Assembly (NCBI GenBank): GCA_950295325.1
Contig: OX485805.1
Span: 54,460,758 to 54,524,757 of the forward strand
Source of the DNA: Polytrichum commune
Lineage: Eukaryota > Streptophyta > Polytrichopsida > Polytrichales > Polytrichaceae
Length of the DNA stretch: 64,000 nucleotides
Direction of reading: 5' to 3'
Of the stretch, positions 1 to 9,452 are shown piece by piece. The first letter of the stretch is position 1, and every line of letters starts with the position of its first letter. The notes under the pieces were generated by a model. That model worked only from the letters and a program-made list of their open reading frames with translations, had not been told where the DNA came from and did no database searches. Both the position numbers and the translations under genes were made by a program.

Positions 1-72
1 TATGTCATCGACAATTTTCATGCCTCTGACTACATATAATTAAATCAACATGGAGTATGTCTAATGCTCTAC

Positions 73-325
73 TTACGAACGCACGTTCGTAAACCATTCA
101 CATCACACGAACTTAGGTGCCCCTGTATCTCGAAGGAAATATATACGAACGCACGTTCGTATATCATTGACAACTTTCATGCCTCTGACTACATATACGT
201 AAATCAGCGTGGAGTATGTCTAATGCTCGGTTTACGAACGCACGTTCGTAAACCACTCACATCACGTGTCTGAGCCTATTGTGCATATGCTACCAACTCA
301 TCTTTACGAACGTGCGTTCATAAAG
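73..325. repeat. Four dispersed ACGAACG-NN-CGTTCGT palindromes
   Basis: Palindromes lie at about 73-92, 141-164, 229-254 and 302-325, with central dinucleotides CA, CA, CA and TG. The core is seven bases, a two-base centre, and the seven complementary bases. Outside the core the flanks also pair and differ between copies: ATAT/ATAT at 141-164, GGTTT/AAACC at 229-254, and CTTTA/TAAAG at 302-325, the last with one core mismatch. The first and third sit in duplicated context, because the phrase ending in gtctaatgctc recurs. No gene is recognised here. Confidence 0.85.
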
Positions 326-330
326 GTCCG

Positions 331-1284
331 GTATTTGCGGCGGTATATACGGGTATGTGCAGACTATTGTGTACCTAGGAGGTATAGGGTGGGCGCATAA
401 GAAAATGGTTTGAGCTCGTTCCAGTCAGGTCTGTGGAGCGCACACTTGGATGTGCCGCAAAAAAGAGCTCTGATGTGGGGGGAAGAGCTTTAAGTACCTT
501 CCCCCTGATGGTTCAAAATCCCTTGGATGCTATTTAAAAGAGGATTCCCGCCGCCTACTTTGACCTAACAATATGCCATTCCATCCATGTGGATATATAT
601 AAATAGCATTATGTATGGAGCATGTCTTGCATGCACGCAACATATTGTAAATATGTCAATCGGTCGCACACCTTAGTTGTTACCAAGGTCTCACGAGAAT
701 ATATGTCTATATTTATATGTCTATATAAATTATAAATTATATTATATTATATATACATATATATATAATATTAGATACATAATGCCTATATAGGTTGATG
801 GTTAACATTGAGTTTTAAATGATTTGCGACTAAGGTATGAAGTCCAAGTTAATTAACGATTGATTATACCTAATAAAGTGATGAAGGGTTTAGGGTAATA
901 CATATTCACACACACAATGAGGTAAGAGTGGCTAAGAACATGTTGTGGAAGCCCCTAAAATTGTAGGTATTATATGATTCACATTAAAAAAATGCCCGTA
1001 ATATGGTCATCAAGTGCATGAATACCAATAAAAAGTCGCTTAATCCATTATGGCTTGTATTAGGTAGATTGATGACATTTTGAACCAATCTTACCCAGTA
1101 TATGTAGATAAGGTCTTCATTCAAATGTAACACTAGGTTTGAAAATAATGAATTAAAATGGTATGATTGGAAATGATCAATCACTTTGGAACGGTGCATA
1201 CGATAATGATAAGAATTGAAACCATACCTACGTGAAGTCACACTTACAATTATTAATATGTGTTTGACATCCTATGGGAAATAA
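331..1284. other. AT-rich non-coding stretch
   Basis: No convincing coding region or RNA gene is seen. An ATAT-rich run lies at about 715-780. The only open frames are short and compositionally random. Confidence 0.5.
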
Positions 1285-1480
1285 ATTTTCCTCCACCTCT
1301 TGTAAAGGTTTAGGATAGCCCTCGCCACAATTTGAAATTGAGTCCTTTATCCGATAAATATTTATTTAAGGAACCATTGAACACCTTGAAAGATATATTG
1401 TCCATGAAAATTTTATATTTTAAAACACCATATACACATCCTTGCGGGTGGATTCTTCATTTGAATCCACCCCCTACACT
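1285..1480 (+). repeat. Diverged repeat, copy 1
   Basis: This stretch aligns with 2280-2480 over about 200 bases. Shared landmarks are the cacaatttgaaat/cacaatttaaaat segment, the aggaaccattgaaca segment, and the ggtggattcttcat motif near the end. The same end motif occurs at about 37430 and, reverse-complemented, near 38045 just past the gypsy integrase remnant, so these may be old retroelement ends. That link is inference. Confidence 0.5.
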
Positions 1481-2068
1481 CGAGGCTCGCCAAACATCGG
1501 ACCATATTATGAACTAATATAAGTTTAAATGCAATTGATCATTGGTGAAATTAAAAGTTGATGGCACTAGTATTCGTTTGTTAGTTCAAGTCGAAAACTA
1601 ATTAAATGACTTCACCTCCTATTGGAAATTCATTTATCCTCCACTATGGTGTGGAAATGGATAACTAATTTGGAATGGTGCATACATTAGTATGCACTTA
1701 CAATTATCTGTTTATATTATTTGCATCCTACAAGAAGTATGTGCATGACCATAGCTTAAACTGTTGATTTAAACCAAAGTCTTAAATCATTCATGTTATA
1801 ATAAGATTAAGTATGCATAGTGTGATCAAATTGCACTCAAAACTATATACTAAGGTGAAAGGGCTAGCATTCTAAATTTCCCTCTTCACCTATTAAGCCA
1901 ATGTTTTATCTCAAAATACAATTATTCGCATGAGTCTAGATTATTATAGTTGCTATGAACCACATAAAGCGATTTCCAATCGAACCAACATTGGTTTACC
2001 ACTTTGACATGATGCCCATAGACCACAACATGGCCTTATATAAGAAAGGTTGGTAAGATAAAAAGATG

Positions 2069-2131
2069 TAGGGTTTAGGGGTTAGGGTTTAGGGGTTAGG
2101 GTTTAGGGTTTGGGGTTAGCGTATAGGGTTT
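2069..2131 (+). repeat. Interstitial plant-type telomeric repeats
   Basis: Degenerate TTTAGGG units with a few GTTAGGG and TTTGGGG variants run for about 60 bases. This is the plant telomere motif at an internal position. Smaller patches occur near 18800 and its mirror near 23180. Confidence 0.8.
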
Positions 2132-2279
2132 GTGAAAGTTGTCTAGGTGGTTTGTGGGCTTAGGATTTATATCGTTAGTGATACTTAGTGTACTATGCGT
2201 TTGTATTTAGAGTATCTAACACTAAATATCATATTAAGGGTGGGTCAAGCTAACACCTCATGAAATTAATGACAACGTA

Positions 2280-2500
2280 TTGAAAATTGAATTTTCCCCC
2301 ACTTCTAGAGGAGAATCAGATAGCCCCTCTCCACAATTTAAAATGCATCCTTTATGTATGTCATATTTGTTTGAGGAACCATTGAACAACTTTAAGGATG
2401 TGTGGTTCATGAAAACTCTATCTTGCAAAACACCATATATACATTGGGGTGGATTCTTCATCGAAAACCTACTAAATGACATGCATTGTGTTGTACAAAT
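2280..2500 (+). repeat. Diverged repeat, copy 2
   Basis: Partner of 1285-1480. It keeps a 75-codon open frame in one direction and a 74-codon frame in the other. Both look incidental to the repeat rather than genuine genes. Confidence 0.5.
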
Positions 2501-2631
2501 TAACTGAACATACTTTTCTAAAATATGTTTACAAGGAATCCAACTGTAGAGGTATTAAGGGGAATGTAAAATTCATGTCCCCGAACTAAGCTCCCACCAT
2601 TTCGTATTTCTTATTTCCTAAACCCTCATGC

Positions 2632-2905
2632 ATCCATCTCCCCATGCTATTCCCTCATCCCCCCCATGTCCCTCCCCATCCCCATCCCCCACCCCCACCC
2701 CCATCATCCCCATCCTCATCCCCATCCCCTCCCCCTCCCCCTCCCCATCCCCTCCCCCTCCCCCTCCCCATCCCCTCCCCATCCCCTCCATCCCCTCCCC
2801 CTCCCCCTCCCCATCCCCTCCCCCTCCCCCTCCCCATCCCCTCCCCATCCCCTCCCCCTCCCCCTCCCCATCCCCTCCCCCTCCCCATCCCCTCCCCCCT
2901 CCCAG
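2632..2905. repeat. C-rich CCCCTCCCC/CCCCATCC simple repeat
   Basis: About 270 bases of almost pure C with T and A in short units. The minus strand is a run of GGGG blocks separated by A, GA or AT, the pattern expected of DNA able to form G-quadruplexes. All six frames stay open and would give Pro/Ser/His-rich or Gly-rich products; I treat these as shadows of the repeat. Confidence 0.85.
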
Positions 2906-3085
2906 CCCTGGCCAGTGGCCATCAGCCACGTGGCCGCCGCCAGGAAACCCTAGCGGTGCCGGGTACCTCCCCGCGCCTCTTCCTTTCCTCCTCATTTGTC
3001 ATTTGGACCAGAGGAGGAGGGGAGAGCTTAGGTGTGGCGAAGCCCTTGCCGTTTGTGGCGCCACATATTATATGTTTTCTTTGAC
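2906..3085. other. GC-rich segment, possible promoter or 5' exon
   Basis: A non-repetitive GC-rich stretch follows the C-rich repeat and ends in a T-rich tract near 3075. It could be a promoter or an untranslated leader of the plus-strand gene at 4536, whose ATG is directly preceded by a splice-acceptor-like ttgcag. This is inference from composition and position only. Confidence 0.25.
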
Positions 3086-3094
3086 TCGCATTGT

Positions 3095-3300
3095 CAGAAG
3101 CTTGAGATTAGGATCGCTTGAGAGGGTGAGAGTTTTAGAAAGCTTGAGAGGTTGAGAGTTTTAGAAGTCTTGAGAGGTTGAGAGGTTTAGAAAGCTTGAG
3201 AGGTTGAGAGTTTTAGAAATCTTGAGAGGTTTACAATTTTAGAAAGCTTGAGAGGTTGAGTGTTTCAAAAAACTTGAGAGTTCCAGAAAACTTGAGTTTT
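3095..3300. repeat. 26-bp tandem minisatellite (gcttgagaggttgagag)
   Basis: About seven imperfect units of roughly 26 bases share the core cttgagaggttgagagtttt. Units decay towards 3300, where spacing becomes irregular. Confidence 0.8.
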
Positions 3301-3813
3301 AAGGGCTTGTGAGTTGTGTGTACATCAGAATATTTGTAGGATTTGTATATAAGTTCTGAAGGCTTGAGAGTGTGAGAAAGGAGCGAGGGTAGAAGATTGC
3401 ATTTGAAAGTGAAGTCAGTGCATTTGTGAGGTTTCTGGTTTCTGAGTAGCAGGCAGCAGGTTTTGTGTATGCAACAATTCAATGTGAGTACAACTTTCCT
3501 TTTCAAAACACTTCTTTGCAATCTGAAATTCTTCTTTGTTGAATTACATGTGTTTTGTTTTATGCATTATGAGCTTTGGCATGTTTTGAATGAATTAGGA
3601 CTTTCCTCTTCATTATGAATTCCCAATCACTGAATCTAAAATTTTGTTGTGATTCCATATTGCACTTTGTGTTTCATCATTCTGATCAAGAGTTGCAGGC
3701 AGAAATCCAACCTATGTTGATCGCAACTTTCATAAACCCATACATACATATTCGTATACATACGTATACATTCATGTACGGACAAAGCATTTATTATCAT
3801 ACCCACACATGAC
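3301..3813. other. Non-coding stretch upstream of the palindrome array
   Basis: Nothing recognisable apart from a catacata-type simple run near 3735-3775. Confidence 0.4.
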
Positions 3814-3900
3814 CACATTTACGAACGATCGTTCGTAAATGTGCCGTGTATACATCTAATACACCAACCCCTCTACTTTTACGAACGTGCGTTCGTAAAA
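3814..3900. repeat. Two extended ACGAACG palindromes
   Basis: At 3814-3843 lies a perfect 30-base palindrome with arm CACATTTACGAACG and centre AT. At 3877-3900 lies a perfect 24-base copy with arm TTTTACGAACG and centre TG. These are the longest error-free members of the family in the window. Confidence 0.9.
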
Positions 3901-3920
3901 TACGCACTCACCCTATACAT

Positions 3921-4369
3921 TTGCGAACGTGCGTTCGTAATTGACCAAATAAGGAACATCATGTAATTGCGAACGTCCGTTCGTAAGTACACAGTAATCA
4001 CACATCAATATCCAAAATTTACGAACGGTCGTTCGTAAACAGGGATGAAAACAAACCCCGGATTTACGAACGCGCGTTCGTAATTGACCAAATAAGGAAC
4101 ATCATGTAATTGCGAACGTCCGTTCGTAAGTACACAGTAATCACAAATAAATATCCAAAATTTACGAACGGTCGTTCGTAAACAGGGTTTAAAACAAATC
4201 CAGGATTTACGAACGCGCGTTCGTAATTGACCAAATAAGGAACATCATGTAATTGCGAACGCCCGTTCGTAAGTACACAGTAATCACAAATCAATATCCA
4301 AAATTTACGAACGGTCGTTCGTAAACAGGGATGAAAACAAACCCAGGATTTACGAACGCGCGTTCGTAA
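3921..4369. repeat. 143-bp tandem array with three palindromes per unit
   Basis: Three units begin at 3941, 4084 and 4227 with ttgaccaaataaggaac, an exact spacing of 143. Each unit contains three members of the ACGAACG palindrome family. Their centres run in a fixed order: TC (CC in the third unit), GT and CG. An extra palindrome with centre TG sits at 3921-3940. The array ends about 170 bases before the ATG at 4536, which places it in the probable 5' control region of that gene. Open frames across the array on the minus strand are by-products of the repeat. Confidence 0.9.
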
Positions 4370-4484
4370 ATCCACAAAGAGGCATGGACATAAATATGTA
4401 CATCCAATAACTAATAGAAAAATTATTCTCATAAACGATCCCCGTACCTTTTGATTGCACCATATGAACATCAAAGCAACCAGA

Positions 4485-4506
4485 AATACGAACGCGTGTT
4501 CGTAAA
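4485..4506. repeat. Palindrome copy next to the gene start
   Basis: ATACGAACG-CG-TGTTCGTAA with one core mismatch, about 30 bases before the ATG. Between them lies tatattgcag immediately before the ATG at 4536, which reads like a 3' splice site. A 5'-untranslated intron ending here is possible. Confidence 0.7.
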
Positions 4507-4535
4507 TGCCATTCTGAAAGTGTCATATATTGCAG

Positions 4536-5833
4536 ATGGCTAGACCAGGCAGGAGCGCAATAGAGATGTTCGCAGTACAGTTGGATCGCCTTCCGGAGTC
4601 AGTGACAGATGACAATGGCAACGACAACTACATCCCCAAAGATGACTTCATCGGGGAGTGGACGGCGCTCCCCGAGAAAAGTGATCACGGGATGTTCGTC
4701 CTTAGGTTCACATACGAGTTGGAGACAAGGCCAGACCAGCGTGAGCAGTGGGTGCAGATGAAGACCTGGGGGATAGAGTCTATAGAGGCACAGGGTGATT
4801 TTGTCATTTTGGAAATGAAAAACAAAAAAGACAACATCAACCTCCTGCTGGACTTCAGGAGGCACCCTTTCTCCCATACATACGCACAGAATAATATTGT
4901 AGAGGATGCAAAGCATTTTGACCTGATTAACCTCTTCACAAAGTACAGCCTCAGCCAGCATTGGACTGCCAGGAAGCTCTCACTGCACTGGCCCTGAACA
5001 TTTCCAAGTATAACAGTGTCGTCGCCGAGGCTAACAAGAAGAAAAAGAGTCCAAAAAAACCTACTGCATATGGAGCAGGAGGTTCCAGAAGTGCGCCGCG
5101 GCCAGTGCCAACAGGTAGCAGATTGACAGAAGGGCCAAGCAGACACTCCACGCCATCTAAAAGAACTAGGGATGACATGGAGAAGTCAGGTGTAACGGAG
5201 ACCGCGGAGGTCAACTCGCCGCCTGTCATGCCGACTCCTTTGAAAAAGGGAGAAAACCCTGATGCTGCAAAGGCGACTCGTATCCTTCGAGACTTCAACA
5301 ATTACTCGAAGGATTGCTGGCCCATGGGACGGCACTTCACCTTCAACGTGGACTGCTTCAGATGCGAGAAATCCCCGAACAAGTGGGTGGTGAGGTCACG
5401 TGAAAGCGGGGGTGTGAAGTGGCAAATAAATAACTTGATGAAGAATGTGAAGTGGGATAGGCAAACAGTGTGTGTTATGCCAAAAGGTTTCACTTCCCGT
5501 CCCACGGAAAATGATTGGGCACGAATCCAGAACGGGGAGTTCTGGATTATTGATGGACAGCACAGCTTGGAGGCCTCGCAGATCATTCTAAAGGACGATA
5601 ACTTCCAGCATGAGCTTAAGGGGGACCTGCGCTACTGGAAAGCGTTCCTGGTCTGGTCTGACGACTGGGACAAGCTCCGGAAAATTTCGACATTTCTGAA
5701 TTCCGGAAATAAAATCAAGGCGTTTGAAGCGTCGTGGGCAGCGAACATAGTGGCTGCGAGAGACGTGTGGGTTGCACATGGGTGCCCACCAAAGGAGAGG
5801 GAGAATGCGAAAAACCAGTCTCCACAATGGAAG
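4536..5833 (+). CDS. DGQH/ParB-like domain gene, first exon
   Basis: First recognisable exon of an unfamiliar gene. I start it at the ATG at 4536; no earlier in-frame ATG follows the upstream acceptor-like site. The first about 140 codons, to near 4954, form a domain I do not recognise. The frame then shifts to one that runs open to 5833. Either one base is missing near 4958, or a 56-base GT-AG intron (4899-4954) joins the frames in phase. After a Lys/Pro/Ser-rich linker, the second part contains FWIIDGQHSLEAS (DGQH codons from 5552) and then TFLNSGNKI. That arrangement resembles DGQHR-type proteins of the ParB/sulfiredoxin-like fold, better known from prokaryotes. Their usual Arg after DGQH is Ser here. 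The exon ends at AAG/GTAAGT. Function is unknown; a DNA-binding or nucleotide-binding role is only suggested by the fold. Confidence 0.6.
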
Positions 5834-5952
5834 GTAAGTTTACGAACGAGCGTTCGTAATTCTCAGGTTCCTTTTCAACATTCTTGATCATTTTATTTAC
5901 GAACGTGCGTTCGTATTTGGTTGCCCGCTGACATTATTTTCTTCTAATGCAG
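5834..5952 (+). other. Intron carrying two ACGAACG palindromes
   Basis: A 119-base intron with donor GTAAGT and acceptor TTCTAATGCAG. It joins exons in phase 0. Palindromes with centres AG (5839-5859) and TG (5896-5917) occupy a third of its length; the first begins right after the donor site. Confidence 0.75.
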
Positions 5953-7277
5953 GCGTTTTGCGATGCGATGGTAGATAAATTCTCTTCCATCGACATGAAG
6001 TCCACGTCAACGAAGTCCGTGCTGGAGCTGAAGGGTGAGCTCCGGCTCATTTGTTGCAACATAGACACCTGGGATTTGTGGACCCAGTTTTTTGATGCTC
6101 ACAGTGCGGGGGATCTCGTCAACCCCGACACTGAAGAAAAATATAACAAGGAGAAGAGTGGGGAAGCCCCTCCGCTGCTGAGGGAATTTTTCAGGCCGCT
6201 TCAGGGGTTGACGGAGTCCGAATTGCAGAGATGTGCAGTGCATGCTCTTGGGAACACCGTCGGTAGAACAATCCCCTACCCGAAGATTTTTTTGAAGAGG
6301 CCAAAGCACATGCCCGGAACGTACTCCATCAAGGAGTGGTGCGAGCATCGCAAATTGAAGACTAACGCGATGAGGGAGTTGGGCGCACTCGTCCCAGAGT
6401 ACAAACTCTTTCAGGCCGACGGAGACATCAACTGGGCTGGATGGAAAGAGTTCAAGGTCGGTTACAACATCAACGGCTCTTCCATGCGTAGTCTAGTTAA
6501 GGAACACGCCTCCGTTTTGAAACTCAAGGGGAACAAGCGGACCAAGAAAACAGAGACAGATCCCCAGGAGGTGGAGTTGTATATGAAGTTTTTGGAGAGG
6601 AAGCGGAGGGCCACATTCGAGGGAGTGGCCAGATTTTGTTTGGTAACCACCGGGCTGGAGAGGACCACATTTTCTAAGTGGGACGGCACCATCAGCAAGG
6701 CCGAGGTGAGGGAGGACCGCAGGGGTTGTCCATTTGCCCTGATTGATTTAAGGGGGATCCCAGGAGGTGCGAGGCAAGGGGGAAAGGATTTGCCCTTCTA
6801 TAACCCTTTCATGGCAAAGTTTCAAGACTACAAATCGCCTACCATGAGGGAGCCTCACGTATGGCTTTGGATAGTGGAACAAGAGAAACTATCCATTGTG
6901 ACGGAGCTGTACGACAATACCATCAAGTTTGAATACAGCATCTACCACAGCACCTACGTGCCCGCAAAAACAGAAGGGATCGTGGCCATCAACGAGGCCA
7001 GGGGCAACAAGCAGGTGGGAGCTATCAGCCTGATCTTCTTGACATACAATGCACTCAGGCATGGGAGAGCGCCTGTGAAGGCAAACAATACTTTCAAGAA
7101 GATATACAACATTCCTCACCCCCTCCCAAGGAACTGCTGCAGGAGACACTGTACACTATTTTCCCCGCATTGGAGCTCAGGTTGGAGTTCTACGTGTCAG
7201 TGTTGCAGAGCTTGGCAATCAGTGGAGAGACTGTCTACAACATCTTTGGAGGCAGCAAGTTTATGTACGCGGCCATG
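5953..7277 (+). CDS. DGQH-domain gene, second exon block
   Basis: Continues in phase from the GCAG acceptor at 5952. It encodes about 440 residues rich in Trp, Lys and Arg, with no family I can name. The frame must change between 7015 and 7131 to reach the well-formed end at YNIFGGSKFMYAAM before the GTAAGC donor at 7278. A phase-0 intron from CAG/GTGGGA at 7015 to the pyrimidine-rich CTCCCAAG at 7130 (116 bases) would do this exactly; a one-base indel in the C-run near 7120 is the alternative. The possible intron is itself open and coding-like, so I cannot decide. GC-rich codon use matches the other exons of the block. Probable nuclear-encoded hypothetical protein. Confidence 0.55.
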
Positions 7278-7417
7278 GTAAGCACTCCTTCGATTTACGA
7301 ACGCTCGTTCGTAATGTTTATTGAGCTAGATGTTAATAGTTGCCAATGTCTTTCTGTGGGTTGATGTTCATGCTTTTGTTTACGAACGCGCGTTCGTATA
7401 TGCTGACATGATTGCAA
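7278..7417 (+). other. Intron with two palindromes and an altered acceptor
   Basis: The donor is GTAAGC. Palindromes with centres CT (7293-7315) and CG (7378-7400) lie inside. The only phase-consistent acceptor point is 7417/7418, where the sequence reads ATTGCAA instead of ATTGCAG. Other AG dinucleotides upstream lead into a stop or the wrong frame, and the next AG at 7451-7452 is out of phase. This looks like a lost splice acceptor. Confidence 0.55.
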
Positions 7418-8905
7418 TCGTTGCTACAAATGCTGGGGTTGTGCGTGAATAGCTACATCGACGCCCAGGACGAGGAGGAATACCAAGTCCACAGGGTGAA
7501 GGCTTTCACAATGGACCTGCACGACATGGGTGTCCCTAGGGAGGATTTCAGCATGCCCGTCGACGAAGGCATGCCGGGCATGGAGACAGACGATGACGAG
7601 CCCGCCCCTTCCGTAGACGTAGACGTGGACGCCATCCTGCAGTCCTTCAACATCACTCCTTTACGGATTTTGGCGCCAACGGGTCATCCTTCTGACCCCC
7701 AAGGGACACCGGGGGGCTATACAGGTTCGTCGGCTGGGACCACCCAGGATGTCCTCCCCGCTAGAGTGTCGGGTGCGGAACCCTTCGGCACGCCTGGAGG
7801 CTGCTCGACTTCAGTATCTCCAAGGCCCGTCGTCGTTCCGAGGATGGAGACCCTCGACCTCCTCGACCAACGCTCGCGTCCATCCTTGGACCTCTTCCGG
7901 AACACGAGGAGGAGAATGAAGAAGACTCCGTACGTGGAGTTGCCTGAAGGAGCAATCATCGAGGTGTCCGACGAGGACGAGGGCGACATGGACATCATGG
8001 CGGAGCTAGGGGTCGATTACGACAAAAACAAGCGGGTGAAGGAGGAGGTGCTGACTGTTGCCGAGCTGAATGCCAAGCTAGAGCAGAAAATGAAGGAGGA
8101 AATGGCGGCTGCGGCAGAGGAGAGTGCAAGAAATATGGCCCGCATGCAGGAGGCGCTGCGGGAGTCCGCAGCAAAGACAGACGCCATATTTGAGATGCTC
8201 AGAAATATGCAGAGCTTCTCGGCGCCAGCACAACAGCCTTACCCCTTCCCCGGAGGATACCCCTCCCATTCCCCCCCTCCAGGCCTGTTCCCTGGAGGAC
8301 CTTCGCACCCACCAGCACCACACCCAACGCCAGCTGGGAGTCCTCCGCCCCCTCAAATGACTGCCACCCCCGCCAACTCCCACGATGCGATAAGGGCTGC
8401 CATACGCGAGGACGAAGATTTACGAACGCGCGTTCGTGAATCTTCAGGTCCGGCAGTCCTAACCCCTCCCCCTCCAAGGGTAGGACTGGCCTCAGTCACT
8501 GCCACCGCCTCTTTGACAGTCGTCCCGAGGGTAGTGCATAGGCAGGGCGATGAATCTGCGCAACACACTGACATGGTCATTGTGGAGGAAACGCAGGGGA
8601 GCCCCAATGACGCGGCAGCTGTCCAGGGAATGGACGTTGAGAGCCCTGACCTGGAACGGCATCCATCCGCGGAGATGGAGGATGTCCGCATGGACACTCT
8701 CGACCTGGGCGGAGACGACGACGACGACGCGGACCACATTGTGCAGACCCAGGCGTCACAGTCGGAGCGTGCCACAGACGCCATGGAGACAGAGGCGGCT
8801 GGCCAAATGGGGATTACGAACGCGCGTTCGTTAATCGAAGAGGAGGGAACTGCTCGGTCCAGCACCGCTGCCCCTCCCCCCGATGACGAAGTAACTCTCC
8901 TCTGA
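7418..8905 (+). CDS. DGQH-domain gene, last exon, Pro-rich and acidic tail
   Basis: Encodes about 495 residues. Order: a short helical start, an Asp/Glu-rich segment (7585-7640), a Ser/Pro/Gly linker, a basic RRRMKK patch near 7908, and an acidic EVSDEDEGD stretch. A likely coiled coil rich in Lys, Glu and Ala follows (about 8020-8210), then a Pro/Gly-rich stretch (8220-8370), and finally an acidic tail with five Asp in a row near 8715. It ends at TGA 8903-8905. Two ACGAACG palindromes lie inside the reading frame and are translated as DLRTRVRES and GITNARSL. The composition suggests a long disordered nuclear protein tail. With the damaged acceptor and one or two frame changes upstream, this copy may be a recent pseudogene. 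Confidence 0.55.
   Translation, partial: SLLQMLGLCVNSYIDAQDEEEYQVHRVKAFTMDLHDMGVPREDFSMPVDEGMPGMETDDDEPAPSVDVDVDAILQSFNITPLRILAPTGHPSDPQGTPGGYTGSSAGTTQDVLPARVSGAEPFGTPGGCSTSVSPRPVVVPRMETLDLLDQRSRPSLDLFRNTRRRMKKTPYVELPEGAIIEVSDEDEGDMDIMAELGVDYDKNKRVKEEVLTVAELNAKLEQKMKEEMAAAAEESARNMARMQEALRESAAKTDAIFEMLRNMQSFSAPAQQPYPFPGGYPSHSPPPGLFPGGPSHPPAPHPTPAGSPPPPQMTATPANSHDAIRAAIREDEDLRTRVRESSGPAVLTPPPPRVGLASVTATASLTVVPRVVHRQGDESAQHTDMVIVEETQGSPNDAAAVQGMDVESPDLERHPSAEMEDVRMDTLDLGGDDDDDADHIVQTQASQSERATDAMETEAAGQMGITNARSLIEEEGTARSSTAAPPPDDEVTLL
8414..8445. repeat. Palindrome inside coding exon (centre CG)
   Basis: A 32-base palindrome with 15-base arms and one mismatched pair. Left arm GAAGATTTACGAACG; the reverse complement of the right arm is GAAGATTCACGAACG. 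It is in frame within the last exon. Its outer pairing (GAAGATT with AATCTTC) is not shared with other copies. Confidence 0.85.
8812..8836. repeat. Second palindrome inside coding exon
   Basis: GATTACGAACG-CG-CGTTCGTTAATC with a one-base bulge in the right arm. It is translated through without a stop. Confidence 0.8.
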
Positions 8906-9452
8906 GAATACCACTCATTTGACAAACGCGCGTTCGTAACCATTAACCCATGCGCGTTGTGTTCTTGGCGGTTCCTCTCCATCAGCATCACGAGGCGTGC
9001 GAGGACCCTTCTCTACGTGGACCCTTAGCCCGATAAATTTTGTAGAACACGGCATGAATTTGCCATAGGAAATTGTGAAAATTTATCACGTGAGACAAAT
9101 TGTAAATATTCACGGAATTAATATATCAGCAGATGATCTCTGCGTCGCATCTCCCAAACTTATTGTATCGTATCGCATCTTGTATTATGTATGTTCATGC
9201 GCATCATTACACTTTCGCGCCCACTTTCACCCTCCTTCACGAACGAGCGTTCGTACATGTGCTTCTATCCGCGCTCACGAATGAGCGTTCGTAAATGATG
9301 CGCCACCCCAGCCTTCATTCACGAACGCTCGTTCGCAAGTCTGCACTTGACCACATTCTCCTTGCACTATTTTCCTCGCATAATCGTCTTTTCCTTACTG
9401 CAATGTTCTTTATTGGATCATAGAATTAAACTAGTCGAGTTGTTAATCACAG
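8906..9452. other. Intergenic stretch with four palindromes
   Basis: Copies lie near 8921-8940 (left arm decayed), 9237-9256 (centre AG), 9275-9295 (AG, one mismatch) and 9319-9338 (CT). They sit between the DGQH gene and the phosphatase-like gene, so they could mark the promoter of the latter. The stretch ends in taatcacAG at 9452, the likely splice acceptor of the next exon. Confidence 0.7.

Noticed and set aside
2618-3155. Several long open frames (Pro/Ser/His-rich, Gly-rich) on both strands
   Set aside because: They follow the C-rich simple repeat, which lacks T-containing stops in most frames; no motif or start context supports them.
3921-4369. CRISPR-like regularly spaced repeats
   Set aside because: Spacers are the same in each unit and the repeat is a 143-bp tandem unit with palindromes; the context is plant nuclear DNA.
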